This document shows positions 1 through 7,912 of a DNA stretch of 64,000 bases, in pieces. The DNA comes from CAXTSE01 sp964246985 (GTDB taxonomy: Bacteria; Actinomycetota; Actinomycetes; Actinomycetales; Microbacteriaceae), in assembly GCA_964246985.1 (NCBI GenBank), contig CAXTSE010000014.1, positions 10,526 to 74,525 on the forward strand. Reading direction: 5' to 3'. The translations under genes were made by a program, and so were the position numbers. The notes beneath the pieces were generated by a model. The model searched no databases. It saw only the letters and a program-made list of their open reading frames with translations, and was not told the origin of the DNA. The stretch's first letter is position 1. Each line of letters starts with the position of its first letter.

Positions 1-1708
1 CGCGCTCGCCGTGGGCGTGCTGCGGCATGAGGATCTGCACCTGGCCAACGCGCGCGGCGTCGGCAACAAAGTGGTGCTCTTCGGTGCTCGCACCGGCGGC
101 GACGGCATCGGCGGCGCGTCGATCCTCGCCAGCGACACGTTCTCGGAGGGCGGCCCGACCAAGCGCCCCGCCGTGCAGGTCGGCGACCCGTTCGCCGAGA
201 AGGTGCTCATCGAGTGCTGCCTCGAGCTGTTCGCCGGCGACCTCGTCGAGGGCATCCAGGACCTCGGCGCCGCCGGCATCTCGTGCGCCACGAGCGAGCT
301 GGCCGCCAACGGCGAGGGCGGCATGGCCGTCCAGCTCGACGACGTGCTGCTGCGCGATCCGTCGCTCACCGCCGAGGAGATCCTCATGTCGGAGAGCCAG
401 GAGCGCATGATGGCGATCGTCACCCCCGAGAAGCTCGAGGGCTTCCTCGCGGTGACGAGCAAGTGGGATGTCGAGACCAGCGTGCTCGGCGAGGTCACCG
501 ACACCGGCCGGCTGGTCATCACGTGGCGCGGCGAGACCATCGTCGACGTCGACCCGTCCACGGTGGCCGTGGACGGGCCCGTGTACGAGCGGCCCCTCGC
601 GTACCCGACCTGGATCGACGCGCTGCAGGCCGACACCGCTGCGAACCTCGCCCGTCCGACCGGGGGCGACGAGATCCGCGCCCAGGTCCTGCAGCTCATG
701 GGCAGCGCCAACCTGGCCGACAAGAGCTGGATCACCAGCCAGTACGACAAGTACGTGCTCGGCAACACGGCTCTGAGCTACCCGGACGACGGCGGCATGG
801 TGCGCGTCGACGAGACGTCGGGTCTCGGCTTCGCGGTGGCGACGGATGCGAACGGCCGCTACTGCTATCTGGATCCGCGTCAGGGCGCCCGCCTCGCCCT
901 CGCGGAGGCCTACCGCAACGTCGCGACGACCGGAGCGACCCCGGTTGCCGTGAGCGACTGCCTGAACTTCGGCAGCCCCGAGAACCCCGAGGTCATGTGG
1001 CAGTTCAGCCAGGCCGTCGAGGGCCTCGCCGACGGCTGCCTCGAGCTCGGCATCCCCGTCACGGGCGGCAACGTCTCGTTCTACAACCAGACCGGCGATG
1101 TGCCGATCCACCCGACCCCGGTCGTCGCCGTGCTCGGCACGATCGACGACGTCGCGCGGCGCGTGCCCTCGGGCTGGCAGGACGCGGGCGACAACATCTA
1201 CCTGCTCGGCAGCACCTCGCTCGAGCTCGACGGCTCGGCGTGGGCCGGCGTCGTGCACGGCCACCTCGGCGGTCGCCCGCCGGCCGTCGACCTCGGCCGC
1301 GAGAAGGAGCTGGCCTCGCTGCTCGCCGCCGGTGCGCACGAGGGACTGTTCAACGCCGCGCACGACCTCGGCGACGGCGGACTCGCGGCGGCGCTCGTCG
1401 AGGGCTCGGTGCGCTTCGGCGTCGGCGTGCGCGTGTACCTCGACGACATCCTCGCCCGCGACGGCGTGGACGCGGCGACCGCGCTGTTCAGCGAGTCGAC
1501 CGGCCGCGCGCTCGTCGTCGTGCCGCGCGAGGAGGACGTCAAGTTCACCCAGATGTGCGACGGTCGCGGCTACCCGGTGCTGCGCATCGGCGTCACCGAC
1601 GCCGGAGGACCGGACGGCGCGGCGGTCGAGGTGCAGGACGTGTTCACGCTCCCGCTCGTCGAGGTGCGCGAGGGGTGGACGGCGGCGCTTCCCGCGCAGT
1701 TCGCCTGA
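1..1708 (+). CDS. purL: Phosphoribosylformylglycinamidine synthase subunit PurL (5' end outside window)
   Basis: Catalyses the ATP- and glutamine-dependent conversion of FGAR to FGAM in purine synthesis. The reading frame is open from the first base, so the gene starts before the window; roughly the last 570 of about 750-780 residues are present. Visible family features are the stretch GARTGGDGIGG soon after the start, DLGAAGISCA followed by SELAANGEGG, the SESQERM block, and the second AIRS-like half with DCLNFGSPENPEVMWQF and GGNVSFYNQT. The size fits the standalone PurL of the PurS/PurQ/PurL complex rather than the fused long form. purA lies about 15 kb downstream but is not linked in an operon. 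It ends facing the next gene across a hairpin. Confidence 0.97.
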   Translation, partial: ALAVGVLRHEDLHLANARGVGNKVVLFGARTGGDGIGGASILASDTFSEGGPTKRPAVQVGDPFAEKVLIECCLELFAGDLVEGIQDLGAAGISCATSELAANGEGGMAVQLDDVLLRDPSLTAEEILMSESQERMMAIVTPEKLEGFLAVTSKWDVETSVLGEVTDTGRLVITWRGETIVDVDPSTVAVDGPVYERPLAYPTWIDALQADTAANLARPTGGDEIRAQVLQLMGSANLADKSWITSQYDKYVLGNTALSYPDDGGMVRVDETSGLGFAVATDANGRYCYLDPRQGARLALAEAYRNVATTGATPVAVSDCLNFGSPENPEVMWQFSQAVEGLADGCLELGIPVTGGNVSFYNQTGDVPIHPTPVVAVLGTIDDVARRVPSGWQDAGDNIYLLGSTSLELDGSAWAGVVHGHLGGRPPAVDLGREKELASLLAAGAHEGLFNAAHDLGDGGLAAALVEGSVRFGVGVRVYLDDILARDGVDAATALFSESTGRALVVVPREEDVKFTQMCDGRGYPVLRIGVTDAGGPDGAAVEVQDVFTLPLVEVREGWTAALPAQFA

Positions 1709-1750
1709 CGCAGCCGCGGATTCGGGGTCAGCGGACCCGCTACGGCTGCG
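1709..1750. terminator. Bidirectional hairpin between convergent genes
   Basis: Outer 8-bp arms CGCAGCCG (1709-1716) and CGGCTGCG (1743-1750) enclose an inner 5-bp stem GGGTC/GACCC (1725-1729 and 1734-1738) with a 4-nt loop. It lies just after the purL stop and overlaps the stop codon of the convergent membrane-protein gene, so it can serve both transcripts. There is no U-tract, so intrinsic termination is inferred. Confidence 0.6.
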
Positions 1751-3575
1751 GCGCGGACTCGACGACGACCTCGCTCGGCTGGGTCGCGCAGGTGAGCGCG
1801 ATGGCCTCCGCCACCTCCGGATCGGCCGTGCGCACCGTCGCGGGGCCCGGCAGGCGCTCGAGGACGGCACAGAGGAAGGTAACGCCCGTGTCGTCCCAGC
1901 TTCCGTCGGCGCGATAGGCCTGATAGGCGCTGAACGCCACGGCATTGACCGCCTGATCACCCCCGATGCCGCCGGCGGAGGTCACCAGCACCCAGAAGTC
2001 GAGCATGGCCTCATCGGGGTCCCCCGAATGCCACTCGAGAGTCAGATCATCGGGGTCCGCGTACGCGAAGATGCGCTCGGCGGTGGTGTCGCCGCCGTTC
2101 CAGACCGTGCCGCCGAGGATGCGCGCGACGGGCTGACGCCCGAGCACCCCGTCGTCACGCTCGTCGGCCCAGAACGCCGTCGATGCGGGCGGCAGGACGA
2201 CGCAGGCGGCGAGCGCCGCCGCCACGGCCACGGCCGCGAGGACTCCCCTGTGCGACTCCGCGACGCGCCCATCGCTCCGGGTCAGCCATCCGACGGCGCA
2301 CGCGAGCGCCACGGCACCGACCACCACCGTCATCAGCCACGAGAACTTGCTCGGGTAGTAGGACGTGATCGGATCGACCTGCGCGCGCGCGAGGAACAGC
2401 ATGACGCCCGAGCCGACGACCGCGGATCCGGCGACGGCCAGCGACCCGACCCTCTCCGTTCGCCAGCCGGCGACGCACACGAGGGCGAGCGCTGCGATGA
2501 GGCTCGGCCACATCGCCGGGAACCCGTGCCCCTCGACGGCCAGCACCCCGCTCTGCGACACGAGCGCGGGCACCGTCGATGCCGCGACCCAGACGCCGAC
2601 CAGCCCGACGCTGGCCACCAGCGGAAGCGCGTCGCGTGTGGGGAGCGATCGCAGCATCCGGATGTGCACGACGACGACAGCCGCGCCGACCCCCGCGGGG
2701 ATGACGACCAGCGGCGACCAGGTGGCCAGGAGCGCGACCGCCACGAGGCACAGCACCACCAGCGAGCCGACCGGCCGCCGCGCCGACTCGCGGAAGGCCA
2801 GCCAGCAGCCGAGAGCGAGTGGCAGCGCGACGTGCACGTTGATGTACCCCCACTGCATCGGCAGCCCGGCGACGAACCAGGTGAGCGTCAGGAGGGAGCC
2901 GAGGGCGCTGACGACGGCAGTGGTGCGGATGCGATCCGGCGGCACCAGCGACGCGACCACCGCGCCCATGACGACGGCGCCGACAGCGAGGAGCGCGGTC
3001 CAGATGACGGCCATGCCCACGACGTCGCGCTCGAGGTGCGTACCGACGGATGCGTCGGGACCGAACGGCGCGAATGCCAGCGAGAGCAGCGCCGACGGCA
3101 TGGGCACCGGGTTCTGGTCTCCTCCGATCTGGAGGCCGTTCGTCGCGATGACGCGACGCGCGTAGTAGAGGTTGTTGAAGGCGTCGCCGTTCATCGCCCA
3201 GCCGACGGCGGACGCTCCCGGCACGGCGCGCGCGGCGCCGACCACGACCAGCCAGACGAGGGAGCCCAGAGTGGCGGGGAGCCAGGCGGCGAGGGTGGCC
3301 CCCGACGGTCGACGCAGCCGCGCTCGATGCACGACGCAGATCGCCGCACCGGACACGGCGAGCAGCACGGCCAGGCCGCCCTGGGCTGCGGCGACCGGCA
3401 GGCCGACAGCGGACGAGAGGATCATGACCGCGACGAGGCTGATTAGCCCCCCGCTCATCGTCGCGACAGCGGCGAGCCGAGCGCCGAGCATCGCCCCCAG
3501 GACGGCCAGCCACGGCACGACCGCCAGTGCGAGCGCCACGGGCAGGAGGAGCTGCTGGGCCAGGGTCGCGTCCAT
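1740..3575 (-). CDS. Polytopic membrane protein (DUF6541/GT-C-like)
   Basis: A 611-residue integral membrane protein with roughly a dozen hydrophobic segments, then a hydrophilic tail of about 130 residues ending in PQP. After four N-terminal helices comes the extracellular-type loop GWAMNGDAFNNLYYARRV, which resembles the first periplasmic loop of GT-C glycosyltransferase-like and DUF6541 proteins of actinobacteria. No catalytic motif is certain, so a role in cell-envelope sugar transfer is only a suggestion. The ATG lies 7 nt after TAGACT (3583-3588 on the reverse strand), the leaderless arrangement common in this window. It stands alone, convergent with purL. Confidence 0.7.
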   Translation of the reverse strand: MDATLAQQLLLPVALALAVVPWLAVLGAMLGARLAAVATMSGGLISLVAVMILSSAVGLPVAAAQGGLAVLLAVSGAAICVVHRARLRRPSGATLAAWLPATLGSLVWLVVVGAARAVPGASAVGWAMNGDAFNNLYYARRVIATNGLQIGGDQNPVPMPSALLSLAFAPFGPDASVGTHLERDVVGMAVIWTALLAVGAVVMGAVVASLVPPDRIRTTAVVSALGSLLTLTWFVAGLPMQWGYINVHVALPLALGCWLAFRESARRPVGSLVVLCLVAVALLATWSPLVVIPAGVGAAVVVVHIRMLRSLPTRDALPLVASVGLVGVWVAASTVPALVSQSGVLAVEGHGFPAMWPSLIAALALVCVAGWRTERVGSLAVAGSAVVGSGVMLFLARAQVDPITSYYPSKFSWLMTVVVGAVALACAVGWLTRSDGRVAESHRGVLAAVAVAAALAACVVLPPASTAFWADERDDGVLGRQPVARILGGTVWNGGDTTAERIFAYADPDDLTLEWHSGDPDEAMLDFWVLVTSAGGIGGDQAVNAVAFSAYQAYRADGSWDDTGVTFLCAVLERLPGPATVRTADPEVAEAIALTCATQPSEVVVESAPQP

Positions 3576-3604
3576 CGGTCGCAGTCTAGGCGCGCGTGTC
3601 GCGG

Positions 3605-4549
3605 CTAGACGTCGAAGGTCGCACCGGAGCTGCGCTCGGCGAGCCGCCAGAACCGCTCGCCGAACTCCGGGCTCGCGCTCGAGACGACAGGGGCCAGCGG
3701 CACCGGTGGCCCGGCGAGCGTGCGCGACGGCCCGAAGAAGGAGCCGCCCACCGCATCCGGGTCGGTCGCCGCGCGCACGGTGGGCCAGGCGCCCTGGTCC
3801 TTGCCCTGCGCGACGAAGGCGAGCAGGGTCTCGCCGATGCGGCGCCCGCGGCTCAGGTCGTTGATGCCGGGACGCCGCTCGGCGAGCCCGGTGATGGCGA
3901 ACCCCGGATGCGCGAGAAGCGACGAGCGCGAGTCACCGCGGGCGCGCAGGCGGCGGTCGAGTTCGAGGGCGAACGCGTGCACGGCGTGCTTAGAGAATCC
4001 GTACGCCCGGAAGGGGCCGTACCGTCGCTCGGACATGAGGTCGTCGGGGTCGAGCCTCGTCATGCGCGTCGCCATGCTGCCGAGACCGACCACCCGGCCG
4101 CCGGCGCGGATCGACGGGAACACCTGCGCCGTGAGAGCGAAGTGGCCGATCGCGTTGCCGCCGACGAGCAGCTCGAGGCCGTCGTCGGTGACCGCGCGTC
4201 GGGCGGGCGGCTGCACGAGCCCGGCGTTGTTGATGAGCACGTCGATGCCGCCGAGCGCGGTGAGCTCCACGGATGCGCGCGCCACCGACGCGAGCGACGT
4301 CAGGTCGAGCTCGACGAAGGTCAGCCGCGCGTCGGGCGTGCGGTCGCGGATCGACGCCATCGCCGCCTCGGACCTGTCGCGCGACCGCGACGCCAGCACG
4401 ACATGGGCGCCTGCGGCTGCGAGCTGCTCGCTCGTGAAGTAGCCGATGCCCGCGTTGCCGCCGGTGACGACGATCGTGCGGCCCGCCTGCGAGGGGACGC
4501 GGCGCGGGTCCCAGGCGCTGGGAGCTGCGGCGGGGCCGGCCGCGCTCAC
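3605..4549 (-). CDS. Short-chain dehydrogenase/reductase (SDR)
   Basis: A 314-residue NAD(P)-dependent oxidoreductase. The Rossmann cofactor motif TGGNAGIG is at about residues 29-36, NNAG follows at the end of beta-4, and the active-site pair is in YGFSK. Start choice: the GTG at 4549 overlaps the TGA of the chorismate mutase gene as GTGA, indicating translational coupling; a longer frame exists upstream but would lie inside the mutase gene. The overall pattern resembles the retinol dehydrogenase/WW-domain oxidoreductase-like SDRs of actinobacteria. The substrate is unknown, and coupling to chorismate mutase does not by itself show a role in aromatic synthesis. Confidence 0.85.
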   Translation of the reverse strand: MSAAGPAAAPSAWDPRRVPSQAGRTIVVTGGNAGIGYFTSEQLAAAGAHVVLASRSRDRSEAAMASIRDRTPDARLTFVELDLTSLASVARASVELTALGGIDVLINNAGLVQPPARRAVTDDGLELLVGGNAIGHFALTAQVFPSIRAGGRVVGLGSMATRMTRLDPDDLMSERRYGPFRAYGFSKHAVHAFALELDRRLRARGDSRSSLLAHPGFAITGLAERRPGINDLSRGRRIGETLLAFVAQGKDQGAWPTVRAATDPDAVGGSFFGPSRTLAGPPVPLAPVVSSASPEFGERFWRLAERSSGATFDV

Positions 4550-4953
4550 GGCCGGTCGGTCGGATCGGCCGCGTCGGCCGCGTCGGCTGTCGCGACCGAC
4601 CCGGTCGCCAGGCGCTCGTGGTGGTGGATCACCTCGGCCACGACGAAGTTGAACCACTTCTCGGCGAACGCCGGGTCGAGCTGCGCATCCTCGGCCAGAG
4701 CGCGCAGGCGGGCTATCTGGCGTCGCTCGCGGTCCGGGTCCGACGGCGGCAGGCCGTGCGCGGCCTTCAGCCGGCCCACGTTCTGCGTGAACTTGAAGCG
4801 CTCGGCGAGCAGGTGCACGAGCGCGGCGTCGATGTTGTCGATGCTGAGCCGGATCGCCGCCAGCTCGGCCAGCGCCGACCCGTCGCCTGCCCCGGTGTGC
4901 GCGCCGCTGTGCGTCGCGCTGTGCGTCTCGCCGTGCTCGTGGTCGTCAGCCAT
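4546..4953 (-). CDS. Chorismate mutase (AroQ type) with His-rich N-terminus
   Basis: A 135-residue protein predicted to convert chorismate to prephenate for Phe/Tyr synthesis. Residues ~30-110 carry an AroQ-type helical pattern: RLSIDNIDAALVHLLAER in helix 1, then FTQNVGRLKA and DPDRERRQIARL. The N-terminus is unusual, with six His among the first ~20 residues (HEHGETHSATHSGAH), and the C-terminus is an Ala/Asp-rich tail. The ATG lies 7 nt after TATCGT (4961-4966, reverse strand), consistent with a leaderless mRNA. Its stop overlaps the SDR start by 4 nt. No secretion signal is visible. Confidence 0.88.
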   Translation of the reverse strand: MADDHEHGETHSATHSGAHTGAGDGSALAELAAIRLSIDNIDAALVHLLAERFKFTQNVGRLKAAHGLPPSDPDRERRQIARLRALAEDAQLDPAFAEKWFNFVVAEVIHHHERLATGSVATADAADAADPTDRP

Positions 4954-5043
4954 GGCCACGACGATACCGCCGGGGGGTGCGGTGGACCGGCCCGTCTGTC
5001 CCCAGAACTGGGATCGAGTGATCCTCGAATGGGGGTATGCGCC

Positions 5044-5065
5044 CGGGGTGAGAGAGGGGGTTAAT
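5044..5065. promoter_or_regulatory. 12-bp-period tandem GGGGTTAA element, copy 1
   Basis: Two direct half-sites, GGGGTGAG and GGGGTTAA, whose GGGGT cores are exactly 12 nt apart. It lies about 90 nt before the LuxR-type regulator gene. The same architecture recurs at 10651-10672 and 12593-12614. Twelve base pairs is close to one helical turn, so both half-sites face the same side of the DNA, as expected for a dimeric activator. Function is inferred. Confidence 0.55.
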
Positions 5066-5155
5066 GGGGGGAGTCGTACGCGTCGCCGTTTCCACGTCCG
5101 GCAAGCCCTCCCGGCGCCAGCATCTCGAGTGCAGCCGGTCAGTCCCTGGAGTCCC

Positions 5156-7693
5156 ATGCCGAGCCCGCTGCACCACGCGATCCCCGCCCTCCCCGGGCCG
5201 CTCGCTCCCAGCGCGTTCGCCGCTCCCGTCGCCGGCACGCGCGTGACGGTCATCCCGACCCTCCCCCTCGTCCCCGTGCGGCTGCTGCTCGCGCGCGCGC
5301 TGCGCACCGACCATGTCGACCGCGACGTGGTGTGGGTCGACCTGCCGGCCGCCGCATCCGAGTCCATGGCTCTCGAGCTGCTCCGCACCGTGCTCGCGGA
5401 CGCGTACGGCTCCGAGCTGCCCGGAGACCCGGCGGATGCCGTGGCCGCATTCACCGCGGGCCTCACCCGCCCCCTCCTGCTCGCGCTCGTCTTCGAGCCG
5501 AGCGTCTCGCAGGACGTCGACGCCCGCCTGCTGGCGCTGCTCGACGCGGCGCCCCTGCTCTCGCTCGTCGCCATCTCACCTGGTCGGCGCATGTTCGAGG
5601 TCATGGGCCGGGTCGACCACCAGGCCGAGCTCGTGTCGGGATCGACGCTCATCGTCGATGCCGACGGCATCCGGGACTTCGCCGCCAAACTCGGGGTGCG
5701 CCTGACCGACGAGGACGCCGCCGCTTTGGCGCCGACGCCGCTGAGCCTGCCCGATGTGCTCCCCGCCGTGATCGCCTCGGCGAGCCTCGAGGAGATGGAG
5801 ACGCAGGGTGACGCCGTCACGTACCTGCTCGACGAGACCGAGAACTACCTGTCGATCCGCTTCCGCGCCAGCTCTGACGCGGGGGTGACGGGGCTGCTGC
5901 CGCTGGCCGTGCCGTCGACCCTGACCGCCGAGATCCTCGAGATCGTCGCCCCGGAGGTCGCCGCCCGCACCCAGCTCGAGCGCGCCGCGCAGTCGCGCAT
6001 CGTGCTGCGCGAGCCGGGAGCCGGCTTGGCCCGCTACCGCATGGAGCCGATGCTGCGCCGCATCCTCATCACCGAGTTGCGGTACCGCGATCCCGATCTG
6101 GCGAAGCAGCTGAGCTCGTCGCTCGCCGCGCACTTCCGTGACAGCGGCGAGGTCTTCGAGGCCATCGCCCACTACTCGGATGCCGAGGACTGGCCGTCGG
6201 TCGTCGAGACCCTGGACAGCGCGATGTTCCGTCTCCTCGAGGAGGACCCGCTGCGCGTCCACGACGCGATCCTGACGCTGCCACGCGCCGTGCGGGACGC
6301 GAACCCGCGCTTCACGCTCTGCCTCGAGGTCGGCTGGCAGCCGCGCGAGGGACTGGCGCAGGCCTACCTGACCATCGCGCGCCGCGCGGCCGGCATCTTC
6401 GCCCGCCTGCCGAAGGAGATGTCGCCGTGGGATCGCGTTCACGTGCTGCTCATCAAGAGCATCGTGTTCCGGCTCAAGGGGGACTTCGCGGTCGCACTCG
6501 AGGCGGCGGCCGAGCTCGACGCCCTGCTCGACGGTGACGACGACATGGGGGCGCGTCCGGTCGGCACGATCGCCGAGGCGCACTACCAGTCGGGCATGAC
6601 CCGGCTGCTCGGACTCGACATCGTCGGGGCCCGCGAGAGCTTCGCGCGCAGCTTCACCCTCGCTCAGAACAACGCGGATGCGGTGGGGCCGCTCGCCGTG
6701 CGCGCCGCCGAGGCGACCGCGCTGGTACGCGCGCTCGAGGGTGAGACCGAGCACGCATCCAGCTGGCTGGCTGTCGCGCCTGTCGACCAGCTCGGCACGG
6801 CCGGACTGGTCGCGCACGCCCTCATCGACATCGGACAGCTGCAGCCCGACCGGGCACGCCATTGGCTCGCGATGCTCGCCGAACCCCGCAGCGACGACGA
6901 GCTGTGGGCCTTCGCCGTGCACGCGGGCAACCGGTACGGGCTCTACTGGGGCGACCCTGTCGAGACGGATGCGGCGCTCGACCGGGCGTGGGCGGACCAC
7001 GGCGAGCAGCTGGTCGCCGGGTCGACCTCGCAGCTGCTGCTCACGAGCGACGCCGCCGACCTGGCACTGCTGCTCGGTCAGCTGTCACGCGCCGAGGCGG
7101 CGCTCGAGCAGGCCCCCGTGCGCAACACCTGGATCGCGGTGCCGCGTGCGCGCCTCGCCCTGCTCGGTGGCAACCCGAAGCACGCGCTGCTGTTCATCCT
7201 GGAGGGTCAGCGCCGCGGGCGCACCGAGCGGTACGGGCAGCTCGACCTGGCGGTGCTGCGTGCCGCAGCGGAGCTGGCGCTCGGTCGCGAGGACGACGCC
7301 ACGGCATCCCTGCTCCGCGCTGTCAACCAGGCCGACAAGTCCGGCGTCATCGTGCCGTTCCACCTGCTGCCGCACGCGACGCTCGCCGAGCTCGCCGCCC
7401 TGCACCCGGAGGCTCAGCGATTCGTGGAGCGGAACGACATCCGCGGCACCACCTACCTCGCCCCGTACCAGACCGTCGCCGGCGCCCTGAGCGAGCGCGA
7501 GCTGATCGTGCTGCGGTCGCTCGAGCCGGGGGCCACCGTCGAGCAGATCGCCAAGAAGCTGTTCGTCGCGTCGAACACGGTCAAGGCGCAGCTGCGATCG
7601 ATCTACCGCAAGCTCAACGTCTCCACCCGCACCGAGGCACTGCTCGTCGCCGCGGAGCTCGGGCTGCTCGACCGCGACTCGCGCTCGGCGTAG
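5156..7693 (+). CDS. Large LuxR-family regulator with MalT/STAND-like core lacking a P-loop
   Basis: An 845-residue cytoplasmic transcription regulator. The C-terminal ~65 residues are a LuxR helix-turn-helix (LSERELIVLRSLEPG, then VEQIAKKLFVASNTVKAQLRSIYRKLNV). The middle is alpha-helical and resembles the TPR-like arms of MalT-type regulators. The N-terminal ~200 residues follow the MalT fold order, but where MalT has its P-loop this protein reads TVIPTLPLVPVRLL, with no GxxxxGK[ST], so ATP switching is unlikely. The ATG at 5156 is preceded by a weak TGGAG. A longer open frame upstream runs through the neighbouring chorismate mutase and was rejected. A tandem GGGGTTAA element lies just upstream and also precedes the Wzz-like and glycosyltransferase genes, so control of the polysaccharide region is likely. 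Confidence 0.85.
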   Translation: MPSPLHHAIPALPGPLAPSAFAAPVAGTRVTVIPTLPLVPVRLLLARALRTDHVDRDVVWVDLPAAASESMALELLRTVLADAYGSELPGDPADAVAAFTAGLTRPLLLALVFEPSVSQDVDARLLALLDAAPLLSLVAISPGRRMFEVMGRVDHQAELVSGSTLIVDADGIRDFAAKLGVRLTDEDAAALAPTPLSLPDVLPAVIASASLEEMETQGDAVTYLLDETENYLSIRFRASSDAGVTGLLPLAVPSTLTAEILEIVAPEVAARTQLERAAQSRIVLREPGAGLARYRMEPMLRRILITELRYRDPDLAKQLSSSLAAHFRDSGEVFEAIAHYSDAEDWPSVVETLDSAMFRLLEEDPLRVHDAILTLPRAVRDANPRFTLCLEVGWQPREGLAQAYLTIARRAAGIFARLPKEMSPWDRVHVLLIKSIVFRLKGDFAVALEAAAELDALLDGDDDMGARPVGTIAEAHYQSGMTRLLGLDIVGARESFARSFTLAQNNADAVGPLAVRAAEATALVRALEGETEHASSWLAVAPVDQLGTAGLVAHALIDIGQLQPDRARHWLAMLAEPRSDDELWAFAVHAGNRYGLYWGDPVETDAALDRAWADHGEQLVAGSTSQLLLTSDAADLALLLGQLSRAEAALEQAPVRNTWIAVPRARLALLGGNPKHALLFILEGQRRGRTERYGQLDLAVLRAAAELALGREDDATASLLRAVNQADKSGVIVPFHLLPHATLAELAALHPEAQRFVERNDIRGTTYLAPYQTVAGALSERELIVLRSLEPGATVEQIAKKLFVASNTVKAQLRSIYRKLNVSTRTEALLVAAELGLLDRDSRSA

Positions 7694-7713
7694 GGCCGCT
7701 CGTTCCACCGGGC

Positions 7714-7856
7714 ATGACTTGCGTTCCGTGGCGGGTGCCCGGAGCCCCCGACACGCATCGGGACGCAACTCATCTTGTCGGAGTGCTCGTCTCGCGTCGT
7801 GAGTTGCGTCCCCTGGCGGGTGCGCGGGCGGTCCGACCCGCAACGGAACGCAACTC
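7714..7856. repeat. Two tandem REP-like palindromes (TTGCGTYCC / GGRACGCAA)
   Basis: Unit 1 has arms 7714-7727 and 7760-7773 (ATGACTTGCGTTCC and GGGACGCAACTCAT). Unit 2 has arms at about 7801-7812 and 7845-7856 (GAGTTGCGTCCC and GGAACGCAACTC). Both loops begin with TGGCGGGTGC, so the units are copies of one element and not chance hairpins. They fill the space between two convergent genes. Short GGGACGAGGTGC and GGTGC repeats follow at 7859-7900. A role as a REP-like dispersed repeat or terminator is inferred. Confidence 0.6.
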
Positions 7857-7912
7857 GCGGGACGAGGTGCGGGACGAGGTGCGCGGTGCGGTGCGGTGCG
7901 CCGTGGGGCGGA

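Noticed and set aside
3596..5155. Extension of the LuxR-type gene back to 3596
   Set aside because: It would overlap the SDR and chorismate mutase genes antisense; no homology is visible before 5156 and an ATG with a weak ribosome site is available there.
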